Shown piece by piece: positions 52,104 to 59,677 of a DNA stretch of 59,677 bases. Numbering within the stretch: position 1 is the stretch's first letter; each line of letters starts with the position of its first letter. The notes under the pieces were generated by a model. It worked only from the letters and a program-made list of their open reading frames with translations. It ran no database searches and had not been told where the DNA came from. The position numbers were made by a program, and so were the translations under genes. The stretch comes from Scytonematopsis contorta HA4267-MV1. Lineage in GTDB: Bacteria > Cyanobacteriota > Cyanobacteriia > Cyanobacteriales > Nostocaceae. The stretch is taken from contig JAHHIC010000097.1 of assembly GCA_019359035.1 (NCBI GenBank), positions 1-59,677 on the forward strand. The letters are read 5' to 3'.

Positions 52104-52348
52104 AACAACCTTATTAGGACTCCAAAACTAAAAGCTGTAAAGATTATAATCAACTTTATGGTTTGGTTTACTGGAGTCCTAGGGCAAATAATAGAAGCAA
52201 TCACTAAATAATAAATTGGTCGAGACAAATTAGCTGAATTCACTAGATTTGAATATAGGAACGTAATACCCAATGTACCTAAAACTATAAACAAAGACCA
52301 AGTTATTACACTTTCGATATGGTCAAATAAGTTTTGAACACTCTTCAT
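52100..52348 (-). CDS. small membrane protein, 82 residues, three predicted helices
   Basis: Hydrophobic stretches 'VITWSLFIVLGTLGITFLY', 'IYYLVIASIICP' and 'TIKLIIIFTAFSFGVLIRLF'. ATG 52348. Its stop overlaps the stop of the coupled gene by four bases (convergent). No family. The membrane character and the divergent position to a LuxR-type gene are compatible with a real gene. Confidence 0.5.
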   Translation of the reverse strand: MKSVQNLFDHIESVITWSLFIVLGTLGITFLYSNLVNSANLSRPIYYLVIASIICPRTPVNQTIKLIIIFTAFSFGVLIRLF

Positions 52349-52598
52349 AAAGTTTTTAAATATCCTCGTTAATTTTACTTAGGCTACTTTCAATCAATAT
52401 AAAATAGTTAATATAAATAATTGATAAAAAATTAATTTATATTTTTAGTAATATTATAAATTTTCTATAAAACTAAATTAAATATTAATTTAAGATGAAA
52501 ATTGAAAAACAATTTTAGATAATTGATGAAGATGGTTACAAACAAAATATTTAGTGTTATAAGTGTTATTACGTTGCTAAAAAATATCAAACTGTACT
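52349..52598. other. extremely AT-rich intergenic tract
   Basis: Bases 52380-52530 are almost entirely A and T with only scattered G and C. It contains the promoters of the divergent membrane-protein and LuxR-type genes. Curved or easily melted DNA is likely; no specific repeats recognised. Confidence 0.5.
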
Positions 52599-53351
52599 AT
52601 GCAGCTAATTAACATTGTTATCATCGAAAATGATAATTTCTCTAGAATTGGGCTAGAGTTGATTTTAACTAGTACTAACAAATTTATTATTGCTGCATCA
52701 ACCAAGAATAAAGAAGATGGATTATTAAAGGTCGAGTTATTGAAGCCGGATGCGGTAATAATTAACATCGACTTTCTACCCTGTGGAACCGATTTTATTA
52801 ATGATATCAAAAAAATTGATAATAACATTAAGATAATCGTTATAACCGCTAGCACAAATCAAGGAATTATTAGGGAAGTGATTAATAATGGGGTAGACTG
52901 CTGTTATTGTAAAATTAGCTCCCACGAACAAGCAGAAGAAAAGCTAATTGAAGCAATATTAGCCGCAACTCGCAATGAATTATGGGTTGACCCATGTATA
53001 AACCGCATTTATGTTAATAGTCAAAAAAACTTAGACAAAGAAAAGCTCAGAATAATTAATAGCTTTTCTCAAAAAGAAATTGATATCCTCAGATTAATGG
53101 CAGGTGGTGTGAGCCATGAGAATACGGCAAACCGTCTCTATCTGTCTGTGGGTACTGTGCGAGCATACCTAAACACCATATACACTAAGCTAGGAGTGGG
53201 TGACCGCATCAACGCAATCCGAGAAGCCATTAACCTGGATATCATATCTTTTAATGATATGCAAATAGGAGTGAAAGTTACACCATTACCTAAAAAAGGC
53301 AAGGTTGTGCAAATGAAATCACGTAAAAAGAATGACAAGATGGCTGCTTAG
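52599..53351 (+). CDS. LuxR/NarL-type regulator with degenerate receiver domain
   Basis: 250 residues. The N-terminal receiver-like fold 'INIVIIENDNFSRIGLELIL..PDAVIINIDFLP..IKIIVITASTN..VDCCYCKISS' has the strand and helix order of response regulators. The acidic pocket is E-N instead of D-D, and the phospho-Asp position is not preserved (NID-FLP against D-x-x-LP). The C-terminal LuxR helix-turn-helix is intact: 'FSQKEIDILRLMAGGVSHENTANRLYLSVGTVRAYLNTIYTKLGV'. It therefore probably acts without phosphorylation. Located behind the giant-protein operon and convergent with the MinD-like cluster. DNA-binding identity is firm; target unknown. Confidence 0.82.
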   Translation: MQLINIVIIENDNFSRIGLELILTSTNKFIIAASTKNKEDGLLKVELLKPDAVIINIDFLPCGTDFINDIKKIDNNIKIIVITASTNQGIIREVINNGVDCCYCKISSHEQAEEKLIEAILAATRNELWVDPCINRIYVNSQKNLDKEKLRIINSFSQKEIDILRLMAGGVSHENTANRLYLSVGTVRAYLNTIYTKLGVGDRINAIREAINLDIISFNDMQIGVKVTPLPKKGKVVQMKSRKKNDKMAA

Positions 53352-53965
53352 TCAACTAAAATTACACAACCCTGTTGTTTTTTGCTTTTGCTACAAGTCT
53401 CAATGATTGGTTTATTTCGCTCGTATACTTTACGCGCTAATCTGCCTTGAGGTGATTTTACCCACTGTAATAAATTCTTGTCTTCAGCAGAAAGCTTAAC
53501 AGAACTTGCAGCAGACCCCACACTTCCCACAATCGTGCTATAAGTAAATGCACCAACTCCAATACCAAGCGCTAGAACAATCCCCAAGACTCCACCAATT
53601 TGTACTAACCCCCAATCACTAATCGGAGAAAGCGATGCAACTGGATTTGCTTTACCTGATTTGTTATGCTGCTTTAATAGTTCCTTTGCAGCTTGTGAAA
53701 TCGCTGATTTTTGCTGCTGTACGGCAACATCAGAAGCAGCATCAAGTTTGTCATCAACTATTTGAGTCCAACCTACAACTATCGACTGTATCTTTGTTGG
53801 TAGTTGTTCTAAAATTCCCTGAGTACTACCCAGTTCGGCATACAAGTTAAAAAGAGGGTCACTGGGTTTAATACCCATTTGTAATATCATTTCTCGCATC
53901 TGTTCTTTTTTCTTGTCGTCAGCAGAATCAAGCACTTTTTGTACGGTTGAATTTATCTCGCTCAT
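53348..53965 (-). CDS. membrane-anchored coiled-coil protein, 205 residues
   Basis: The N-terminal 110 residues are helical ('LDSADDKKKEQMREMILQMGIKPSDPLFNLYAELGSTQGILEQLP', then a Gln/Ala coiled coil). One transmembrane segment, 'GLVQIGGVLGIVLALGIGVGAFTYSTIVG' (about 118-145), is followed by a short basic tail with 'GRLARKVYERNKPIIETCSKSKKQQGC'. Follows the two P-loop ATPase genes on the same strand (9 bases after the nearer one). A similar gene order is familiar on cyanobacterial plasmids. Possible membrane platform for the ATPases, or a conjugation component; unproven. Confidence 0.65.
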   Translation of the reverse strand: MSEINSTVQKVLDSADDKKKEQMREMILQMGIKPSDPLFNLYAELGSTQGILEQLPTKIQSIVVGWTQIVDDKLDAASDVAVQQQKSAISQAAKELLKQHNKSGKANPVASLSPISDWGLVQIGGVLGIVLALGIGVGAFTYSTIVGSVGSAASSVKLSAEDKNLLQWVKSPQGRLARKVYERNKPIIETCSKSKKQQGCVILVD

Positions 53966-53974
53966 AAAGTTTGT

Positions 53975-54739
53975 TTACCATTTAACTCTTCTTTTAGTTT
54001 GCTCCACGGCTATTTCCTCAATCTTCTCTAAGCCTAAGTACTTAAAAGCTCGGTTGTTATTTGTCACAGAAGCATAAAAGCTTTCTATCCAATGAAAAAT
54101 TAGCGAACGCTCAAGGAGATAAAGGGGTGATTTCTCAGATATTGCTTCCTGATATGTCAGATTAGTATCATCTAATTTCTGGTAATATATATCGTGCAAC
54201 TGATTTAAACACAATTCTGTTCCTTGCAAATTATTTACAATTTCTTGTATTGGCTGACCGTCGTAATAATTAAATTCATCTCCAAAATGTAAGTTTTTTA
54301 CTACCACATAGTCTACAGAATTGCTATAAGTTCCACACAAATCTTCTAAATATTCATGAACACAATCCCTACGGTGAGATATAGGATGTAAAAAAGTAAT
54401 ACGATAACCCAACAAATTTAAATTATCGATTAAAGAAACATCCTTTTCAAAATACTTAAATTGCTGTAAATTCTGACCTGGCATATCTGTAAATACCAAA
54501 TCCACAGATTTATCATTTTCCAGGTTCATCAATAATATATCACTTTCACCACGGCTAAATCCCAATAATGGTATCTTGAAATCGCTTCTTTCATACATGG
54601 ATAATTTATTACGGTTACCATGATAAAATACCCTCACTGATTTAGAGTGATTGCGATACATTTCCAGCATTAAACGTGAAGTAGTTGATTTTCCAACACG
54701 AGCATCACCCATTGTTATTACAAATCGTTTACTTAACAT
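53975..54739 (-). CDS. MinD/ParA-like P-loop ATPase with unusual Walker box
   Basis: 254 residues. 'FVITMGDARVGKSTTSRLMLEMY' is a P-loop in which the K-GG of MinD/ParA is replaced by A-R. 'DLVFTDMPGQNLQQFKYF' is Walker B-like (D-M-P-G). The remaining fold 'DYVVVKNLHFGDEFNYYDG' matches the sister ATPase at 54837 ('SYIVVKNLFFGETANKFERYDN'), so the two are paralogs. Together with the membrane protein downstream this may be a membrane- or DNA-associated ATPase switch. VirC1 of Agrobacterium is a known ParA-like transfer helper; similarity in role is only a suggestion. Confidence 0.7.
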   Translation of the reverse strand: MLSKRFVITMGDARVGKSTTSRLMLEMYRNHSKSVRVFYHGNRNKLSMYERSDFKIPLLGFSRGESDILLMNLENDKSVDLVFTDMPGQNLQQFKYFEKDVSLIDNLNLLGYRITFLHPISHRRDCVHEYLEDLCGTYSNSVDYVVVKNLHFGDEFNYYDGQPIQEIVNNLQGTELCLNQLHDIYYQKLDDTNLTYQEAISEKSPLYLLERSLIFHWIESFYASVTNNNRAFKYLGLEKIEEIAVEQTKRRVKW

Positions 54740-54752
54740 AATAATCGGAGAA

Positions 54753-54785
54753 AGGCAGAGGGCAGAGGGCAGAAGGCAGAAGGGA
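54753..54785. repeat. GGCAGAG heptamer repeat (STRR type)
   Basis: About four tandem units GGCAGAG/GGCAGAA between the two ATPase genes. The same family as at 7556 and 7735. Confidence 0.75.
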
Positions 54786-54836
54786 AGAATAAGTTAAGAA
54801 GATAACGACGAATACACTCTATTCCCCCTAAATTTT

Positions 54837-55739
54837 TTATGCTGGGTTTTCAGTTTCTGAAGAGTTTTCTTGTTTTTCCTTTAATTCAGTAGATTTCTTC
54901 CATGCCTCATTCAGCGCTTCAATATTTACTGGTGGGTAGTATTCTAGATTTGCAGGATTGTCCAACCCCAATAAATTTTTAACTGGCTCTAGCTGAGTAG
55001 AAACCTCATTTAACCAGGACTGAGTTCTTGCTTTTAGTACAATATCCGTCTTTGGGTGAACTTTGACATCTTCAAACGTTAGTGAGTTAGTATCAACAAA
55101 ATCGTAAGTCTTGTAAAATAAATCAGGTAAACAAACTTCTTTCATTCCCTTGGACAACATTGTTGAACGAAATGGCGAATTGTCATACCTTTCAAACTTG
55201 TTGGCTGTTTCCCCAAAAAATAGATTTTTTACAACAATATAGCTTGGTATATCTCCACAAGTATTGTACAAAGCTTGTAATAAGTTAATAGAATCAAGCG
55301 TCCTACTAATTACGGACAATAAAGTTACTTCACACTTTAGCTCGTTCTTTACAATATTGAAAAAGTCAAACTCTTTTACAAACCTGTCAAAAAATATTCC
55401 AGACTGTGCTGGCAAATCAACCAAAAATATAGGTACTTGCTTTTGGTCAATATGAGTAATCAAAATATCAGCGTCACCTTTAGTAAAAAAGTTAGCAAAT
55501 TCTATATCTTTTTCATAGCTAATCTTAAAATGTCGGTGTAATTGAGGATTTCTGGTATCACACTCAAACGCTAGACAGGGGATGCTATCTTTAATATAAA
55601 GCTGGAACAAAGCACGAGCTAAAGTACTTTTACCAACACCACCCTTTTCTCCTGTAACAATCACTAGTCTTTTAGAGTAATCGCTACTAGCTTGATTATT
55701 TGAGTAATTATTGTTGCTCTGCATATGTTTTTTCGTCAT
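54837..55739 (-). CDS. MinD/ParA-family ATPase
   Basis: ATG 55739 (MTKKHMQSNN..) is chosen over 55781; about 300 residues. Canonical deviant Walker A 'VTGEKGGVGKSTLARALF', then 'CLAFECDTRNPQLHRHF', Walker B 'VPIFLVDLPAQSG' and 'SYIVVKNLFFGETANKF'. The C-terminal 60 residues are Glu/Lys-rich and disordered. Unlike parA at 20.5 kb it has no ParB partner; it sits with a paralogous ATPase and a membrane protein. Likely positions a protein or DNA complex at the membrane. Confidence 0.8.
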   Translation of the reverse strand: MTKKHMQSNNNYSNNQASSDYSKRLVIVTGEKGGVGKSTLARALFQLYIKDSIPCLAFECDTRNPQLHRHFKISYEKDIEFANFFTKGDADILITHIDQKQVPIFLVDLPAQSGIFFDRFVKEFDFFNIVKNELKCEVTLLSVISRTLDSINLLQALYNTCGDIPSYIVVKNLFFGETANKFERYDNSPFRSTMLSKGMKEVCLPDLFYKTYDFVDTNSLTFEDVKVHPKTDIVLKARTQSWLNEVSTQLEPVKNLLGLDNPANLEYYPPVNIEALNEAWKKSTELKEKQENSSETENPA

Positions 55740-55764
55740 GTTAAATAAAATGTTAGTGATAAAT

Positions 55765-56106
55765 TTAAGATGCAGCGTCAATTACTACATCATGACGGAG
55801 CCATCTAATAAACTTACGCGCATCTTGATAACCGTAAGTTTTAAAGATATGATTTAAAGCAAGCCAGCATAAAGTATCAAACTCCTGAATTTCATTGGTT
55901 CCTAAGCCGATAACTATTTCTCTTCTTCGTCTCCACTTAGTAGGAATATTTTCTAGGAATCTAGATTTAGTTATCTCATTTACCGCTACATGAAAATAGG
56001 GTGAAACTATTTTAAATATGTCTTCGGAAATAAACTCTATTCCACTAATTAAATCAAGAACTCGTAGCTCTTGACCTTGAAAGGTAACAACACGATAACG
56101 ATGCAT
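55765..56106 (-). CDS. hypothetical protein, 113 residues
   Basis: ATG 56106 (MHRYRVVTFQGQELRVLDLISG..) is preferred over 56169, whose extra residues look like noncoding AT-rich sequence. Contains 'IPTKWRRRREIVIGLGTNEIQEFDTLCWLALNHIFKTYGYQDARKFIRWL', a basic-helical region possibly binding DNA. First gene of the minus-strand ATPase cluster. No family recognised. Confidence 0.6.
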   Translation of the reverse strand: MHRYRVVTFQGQELRVLDLISGIEFISEDIFKIVSPYFHVAVNEITKSRFLENIPTKWRRRREIVIGLGTNEIQEFDTLCWLALNHIFKTYGYQDARKFIRWLRHDVVIDAAS

Positions 56107-56431
56107 AACATCAACTGCAAACAGGATAAATTCAATATATACAATATCCACAAAAAAAATAATTAACAATTAGCCAGAGTTTTATAAACATTTAACCAAA
56201 ATTGAATTGTTTAATATTTTTTGGTTTTTTATGGTTTTAAAAAAAGTAGATTTAGTAGTTTTTTCAAAGGATTGTTGATTATATAAGTTATTCTCTAAAA
56301 ACTTTGGAAATCTAGAATTGGTAGTTCAAAAGGCTTAAAGAAAAAATTAGATACTGCAAACTTAAGTGGTTGAGCGCATCTCATAATACAGCTAGTTCAT
56401 AGATGGGGATTCTTTCGCTACATAGGTTTTT

Positions 56432-56529
56432 ACTAGGGGATATATGGATTACTACGGCTATTACTACGGCTACCCTTAAATGTACCATTTTCAATACTTT
56501 CAGGCTCAATCGCTTTTTATCCCCTAGTA
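56432..56529. repeat. inverted-end repeat element, noncoding copy 1
   Basis: ACTAGGGGATA at the left and TATCCCCTAGT at the right, about 75 bp apart. Inside: GATTACTACGGCTATTACTA followed by CGGCTACCC and a segment ending CAATCGCTTTTT. Copies at 56658 and, inside the KilA-N gene, at 57091. Confidence 0.6.
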
Positions 56530-56657
56530 ATTCATAAAGCTTACTTCTATCTAAATAGTAGAGCTTATGTACTATAACTAGTAGGAATATGAGAATTATT
56601 GTATACACTTATAAAGATTAACAATGCCACTCTCTTCTGTTCCTCACGCTTAATTTT

Positions 56658-56755
56658 ACTAGGGGATATATGGATTACTACGGCTATTACTACGGCTACC
56701 CCAAAGGTACTTGTTTCAATGCTTTGCGCCACTATTACAAAATTATCCCCTAGTC
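56658..56755. repeat. inverted-end repeat element, noncoding copy 2
   Basis: Same left end and internal GATTACTACGGCTATTACTA as copy 1, right end TTATCCCCTAGT. The sequence left of it (CTTAATTTT) also resembles the left flank of the coding copy. The rest of 56107-56856 is AT-rich with no gene seen. Confidence 0.6.
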
Positions 56756-56856
56756 ATTTATTAGAAAAAACATACTTCAGCTAAAAATTTTCATATCTAT
56801 ATACTATGTACCCAATATTGCCATTGAGTACATACAATCAATACTTATAAAGCTTG

Positions 56857-57999
56857 TTACTCCACCACTCCTAAGACCTTTAAAATCTCTTTTACAGGTA
56901 CTTTTTCCCTATCCATTCTTGAAACCTGGGACAATAACCGCTTTGGTATATACCTAGTTGATTTGACAAGGCAATCCCCATCATCCCAAAACTCGTAGTG
57001 ATAATAAGGTTGTTGGTAGTCCTTACCTTTTTTAGTAATAGTACGCCAATGGATGCTACCACTTCCTTCACCCTTTTCTCGTCTAATTTTACTAGGGGAT
57101 ATTTGATTACTACGGCTATTACTACGGCTACCCTCAAAGGTACTGGTTTCAATGCTTTCAGACTCAATCGCTCTTTTGTCCTCTAGTAATTCTACATCGC
57201 CGGACTCAACACCCAATAACCTCAATATCTCTATAACAGGACGCTTCTTTTCATTAGCATCTTCAACCAGCCCTAGTAATTGCTGTTGTATATATTTGGT
57301 TCTATCTTTCCCATTTTCTCTCCATTGGTAATAGGCTTGAGGGTAATCTTTACCGTTTTTATTAATCGTGCGCCAATGAATATAACCGTTGCCTTCACCT
57401 GGTAATCGTCTTTCAATTTGCTTAGTTATATCCAATGAAATTTCTTTATTAGGGGTATCCTCAGCTTCTAAAGCTTTTAAAGTTTCTCGTAATGAATCAG
57501 TTTGCTGATGGATAGCAGTATGAATAGTACGGTTTAGGGCTTGAGAGCTTTCAATATAGGCTTTAGCAAGAGGAGAAAGCTTGTTAGAGGCTGGTGATTG
57601 AACTGGGTTTTGGTAAGTATTTAGCCAATATTCCACCCAATCTGAGACTAGTAGTGCAAACTCTGCACTAATCCACATCGCCAATGGCACAGCTAATTTA
57701 TAGTGAATCCAAGTTCCACCACCATTTTTTGGTGAACCTCGTTTTACTACTACTAATGTTGGGTAAGTCGCTGAAATCCTTGTAAATACTGAATTGCCAC
57801 TTTTGAGGTTTTTGATTGGAATCGGTTTTACTTGTAATTTTGTTGCTAAAGCGATAACTAAATCAAAAGCAGAGTCAGTTTTCAACCAATCTGAAACATC
57901 TCTTGCATAAGCTGCACACATTGCAGTTGCATTGATGTAACCGTCTTCGTGGCGTTGCCCAACCTGCAAGCCATTAGCTTCATGCATTATGATATTCAT
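56857..57999 (-). CDS. KilA-N domain protein with two C-terminal repeat modules
   Basis: ATG 57999 (MNIIMHEANGLQVGQRHEDGYINATAMC..) is the natural KilA-N start; 58059 adds 20 unrelated residues. KilA-N (about 10-120): 'DGYINATAMCAAYARDVSDWL', 'GGGTWIHYKLAVPLAMWISAEFALLVSDWVEYW', a DNA-binding fold of phage and viral proteins. A helical part follows, then two copies of a module of about 65 residues: 'GEGNGYIHWRTINKNGKDYPQAYYQW..' and 'GEGSGSIHWRTITKKGKDYQQPYYHY..', each ending '(V)IEIL-LLGV'. The linker between them (GSRSNSRSN) is encoded by a repeat element also present twice outside the gene. Confidence 0.82.
   Translation of the reverse strand: MNIIMHEANGLQVGQRHEDGYINATAMCAAYARDVSDWLKTDSAFDLVIALATKLQVKPIPIKNLKSGNSVFTRISATYPTLVVVKRGSPKNGGGTWIHYKLAVPLAMWISAEFALLVSDWVEYWLNTYQNPVQSPASNKLSPLAKAYIESSQALNRTIHTAIHQQTDSLRETLKALEAEDTPNKEISLDITKQIERRLPGEGNGYIHWRTINKNGKDYPQAYYQWRENGKDRTKYIQQQLLGLVEDANEKKRPVIEILRLLGVESGDVELLEDKRAIESESIETSTFEGSRSNSRSNQISPSKIRREKGEGSGSIHWRTITKKGKDYQQPYYHYEFWDDGDCLVKSTRYIPKRLLSQVSRMDREKVPVKEILKVLGVVE
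57091..57190. repeat. inverted-end repeat element, copy inside the KilA-N gene
   Basis: Left ACTAGGGGATATTTGATTAC, right CCTCTAGT (degenerate). It encodes the linker around GSRSNSRSN of the KilA-N protein in frame. Compare copies at 56432 and 56658. Confidence 0.55.
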
Positions 58000-58171
58000 T
58001 GTGCGTTCTTGTGTAACGTACAGCCCCTGGGGATAAAAGCTGGTGCAAACAGCTCCCACGAGGGGTTTCTATTATTTTAGTACTTTCCTTAGAAAAAATA
58101 CATTATTACTAGTATTTTCTCTAATGGTAAATTAGAAGTATTTGTTATTACCAATTAACTCCCAGTATTAG

Positions 58172-59677
58172 CTATATCTCTAGATTCAAGGCACTTAAAA
58201 TCTCTATTACTGTGGCTTTTTTCGCTTCTAACTCTTGAATGTTATTTAAAAGACGTTTAGGAATATAAGTACTTTTTGAAACCGCCTTATCTCTTATATG
58301 CAACTGCCAGTCATACCAAGCTTGCTGGTACTGTTTTCCATTTTTCTTTGTTATGGTACGCCATTGTATTCGCCCCGTACCTTCCCCTCTGCTTCTTCTT
58401 TTATTAATAGCTGTTGAATTTTGACTATGCTCTACCGCTTCTACTGATTCAGTACTAATGGTTGAGTTGTTAACCGTTAGTACTGCATGGCTAGACCCCC
58501 CAGTACTAATGGTTGAGTTGTTAACCGTTAGTACCGCATGGTTAGACCCCTCAGTACTAATGGTTGAGTTGTTAACCGTTAGTACTGCATGGCTAGACTC
58601 CCCAGTACTAATGGTTGAGTTGTTAACCGTTAGTACCGCATGGTTAGACCCCTCAGTACTAATGGTTGAGTCGTCAACCGTTAGTACTGCTTCATCGATG
58701 TGGCTATCTAATTGACTATCAGCAGATGAGGTATTAACCATTGGTCTCTCAATAGCAGCTTTACTTTCTAAGCTGTCACTTGGTTGATGAAATTCCCCAT
58801 ACTCAAAAAACACTTCTTTAAAACGTTGCGGATTGCTCCCCCAATACACCAATACATGAGCTTGCCGTGCAGAAAGACGTGTTTGGTAGTTAGCGTCAAG
58901 AAATTTTATGCGTCCTTTCCAAAAATACACATAGTTAGTTTTGAGAAACGGACTAAGCCAATTGGTTTCAGTTGCAGCTGGTACAAGAGCGATCGCCTCA
59001 GTAACTCTGCCAGCTTCAAATTCTACCTGTAGTTTTTTCATCCACTTGCCAGGACAACTATACGGAGGATTCATGAATACTCGCCCATGCCATTCCTTAC
59101 TTAACCCATCGTCGGATGCTGTGTAGTGCAAAGTTGCAGGAATATGTTTACCATCATCTGCACATGGGTCTAGGTCAATTTTTACCAAGGCTCTCACCAT
59201 CAATTCAGCAATATCTCCTGGCGTGTACCAAAGGTCGGATGCTTTTGATTTGGGCTTTTCAGATTCAGGACTATCGTATGTACATGCATCTGATGGATTG
59301 TTGCATGTCAGTTTTTCTTGTACCAAAAGCTGCTGATTTGTGGCCGTTATACTAAAAAACCCCTGTTTTCCCTTCACTGCAAATGGTTCAGCAAGTGGTT
59401 GAATATTTTCAAGTTTCCAAGCATACCTGACAACTTGCCAGTCCCCACAAAGAATTTCGCTTTGGGATTGTTCTGCAATAAACTCCGCAGTCATCTCAAT
59501 ACAGTCAACCAAATCTACCAAAGCGATTGCACAACTATGAGTAAAGGTGTCCCAAGGTGGTAGTTGTAATTCGTCCTTGATTTTCAAATATTCCTTGTAT
59601 TGCTTACTGTTAGAAGCAGTTGCACAAATCAACAACTTACCCCTGTAACTAGTTTTCCAACTTCTGGTTTCATAGTG
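58172..59677 (-). CDS. ASCH + phage-type Dam N6-adenine methyltransferase, with tandem repeats (5' end outside window)
   Basis: The frame stays open to the window edge and reads ..HYETRSWKTSYRGKLLICAT.., a typical ASCH-domain start, so the gene begins beyond 59677. ASCH (to about 59330) is followed by the phage Dam-type methyltransferase: 'DLWYTPGDIAELMVRAL', 'DLDPCADDGKHIP', 'LSKEWHGRVFMNPPYS' with the NPPY catalytic motif, 'ARQAHVLVYWG'. A 17-residue unit AVLTVNNSTISTEGSNH follows, five times in tandem. The C-terminal module 'GEGTGRIQWRTITKKNGKQYQQAWYDW...YIPKRLL' is also found twice in the KilA-N protein downstream. Probably methylates adenine in plasmid DNA. Confidence 0.85.
   Translation of the reverse strand, partial: HYETRSWKTSYRGKLLICATASNSKQYKEYLKIKDELQLPPWDTFTHSCAIALVDLVDCIEMTAEFIAEQSQSEILCGDWQVVRYAWKLENIQPLAEPFAVKGKQGFFSITATNQQLLVQEKLTCNNPSDACTYDSPESEKPKSKASDLWYTPGDIAELMVRALVKIDLDPCADDGKHIPATLHYTASDDGLSKEWHGRVFMNPPYSCPGKWMKKLQVEFEAGRVTEAIALVPAATETNWLSPFLKTNYVYFWKGRIKFLDANYQTRLSARQAHVLVYWGSNPQRFKEVFFEYGEFHQPSDSLESKAAIERPMVNTSSADSQLDSHIDEAVLTVDDSTISTEGSNHAVLTVNNSTISTGESSHAVLTVNNSTISTEGSNHAVLTVNNSTISTGGSSHAVLTVNNSTISTESVEAVEHSQNSTAINKRRSRGEGTGRIQWRTITKKNGKQYQQAWYDWQLHIRDKAVSKSTYIPKRLLNNIQELEAKKATVIEILSALNLEI
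58451..58705. repeat. five tandem 51-bp repeats in the Dam-type gene
   Basis: Units begin with AGTACTAATGGTTGAG at 58451, 58502, 58553, 58604 and 58655, exactly 51 bp apart, with alternating TGCATGG / CGCATGG variants. Each unit is itself partly palindromic (AGTACTAA..GGTT / AACC..TTAGTACT). The frame is preserved (17 codons). Confidence 0.9.

Noticed and set aside
56381-56608. 75-codon minus-strand frame in the repeat region
   Set aside because: Its sequence is an out-of-frame reading of the repeat element that codes the KilA-N linker.
58456-58715. plus-strand frame through the 51-bp repeats
   Set aside because: Shadow frame produced by the tandem repeats of the minus-strand methyltransferase gene.

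Overview
The window reads as part of a large, AT-rich plasmid of a filamentous, probably heterocyst-forming cyanobacterium (Nostocales). The pointers are GGCAGAG/CTGCCCT heptamer repeats (STRR type) at 2.2, 7.6, 7.7 and 54.8 kb, scattered GCGATCGC (HIP1) sites, two unrelated partition modules, a relaxase with a MobC-like partner, and KilA-N/BRO proteins typical of plasmids and phages. The assignment is by inference; no rRNA, tRNA or CRISPR array was seen.

0-15 kb, plus strand: replication block. It holds a Prim-Pol/PriCT_2 primase-polymerase, a PD-(D/E)XK nuclease, an N6-adenine-methyltransferase-like protein, a sliding clamp (dnaN-like), gamma/tau (dnaX-like), delta (holA-like), delta' (holB-like) and a DUF3560 protein. 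15-19.4 kb, minus strand: a decayed SF2 helicase, a lipoprotein and an exported protein. 19.4-22.5 kb: SSB lacking the acidic C-terminal tip, a second small protein that carries such a tip, then ParA/ParB behind a perfect 24-bp palindrome. 22.6-28.2 kb: small secreted or Cys-rich proteins, including a 54/58-residue paralogous pair, and a ParM-like actin with a possible adaptor gene.

An octamer RCTAACGC recurs 40-45 nt (once 53 nt) before start codons of the nuclease operon, clamp, delta, SSB and several small genes. It looks like a shared promoter or 5'-leader element, and one copy heads a short transcript-like unit that ends in a terminator.

28-41 kb: accessory region. Three dispersed noncoding elements (28.5, 31.6, 40.7 kb) each carry two groups of direct repeats with an exact 11-bp period around an AT-rich core, suggesting centromere or origin iterons. 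Between them lie an AraC regulator with two SnoaL-like proteins, a BRO-N protein, a MobC-like protein, an adenylate cyclase, an HTH-NACHT NTPase and a haem-oxygenase-like di-iron protein.

41-56 kb: mobilization block. A MobP/V-type relaxase is followed by a 2526-residue protein containing a DYDGD signature like that of double-psi beta-barrel RNA polymerases, an AlkB-like dioxygenase, two NADAR-like segments and a SLOG/molybdenum-carrier-like domain. This resembles the 'polyvalent' proteins of conjugative elements. A LuxR-type regulator and, on the minus strand, two MinD/ParA-like ATPases with a membrane protein follow. 56-59.7 kb: a KilA-N protein and an ASCH plus phage-type Dam methyltransferase (cut by the window end) share a C-terminal module, with nearby repeats flanked by inverted ends.

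The working picture is a plasmid that supplies its own clamp, clamp loader and SSB functions, partitions by two systems, is mobilizable, and carries a giant multi-enzyme protein next to its relaxase.
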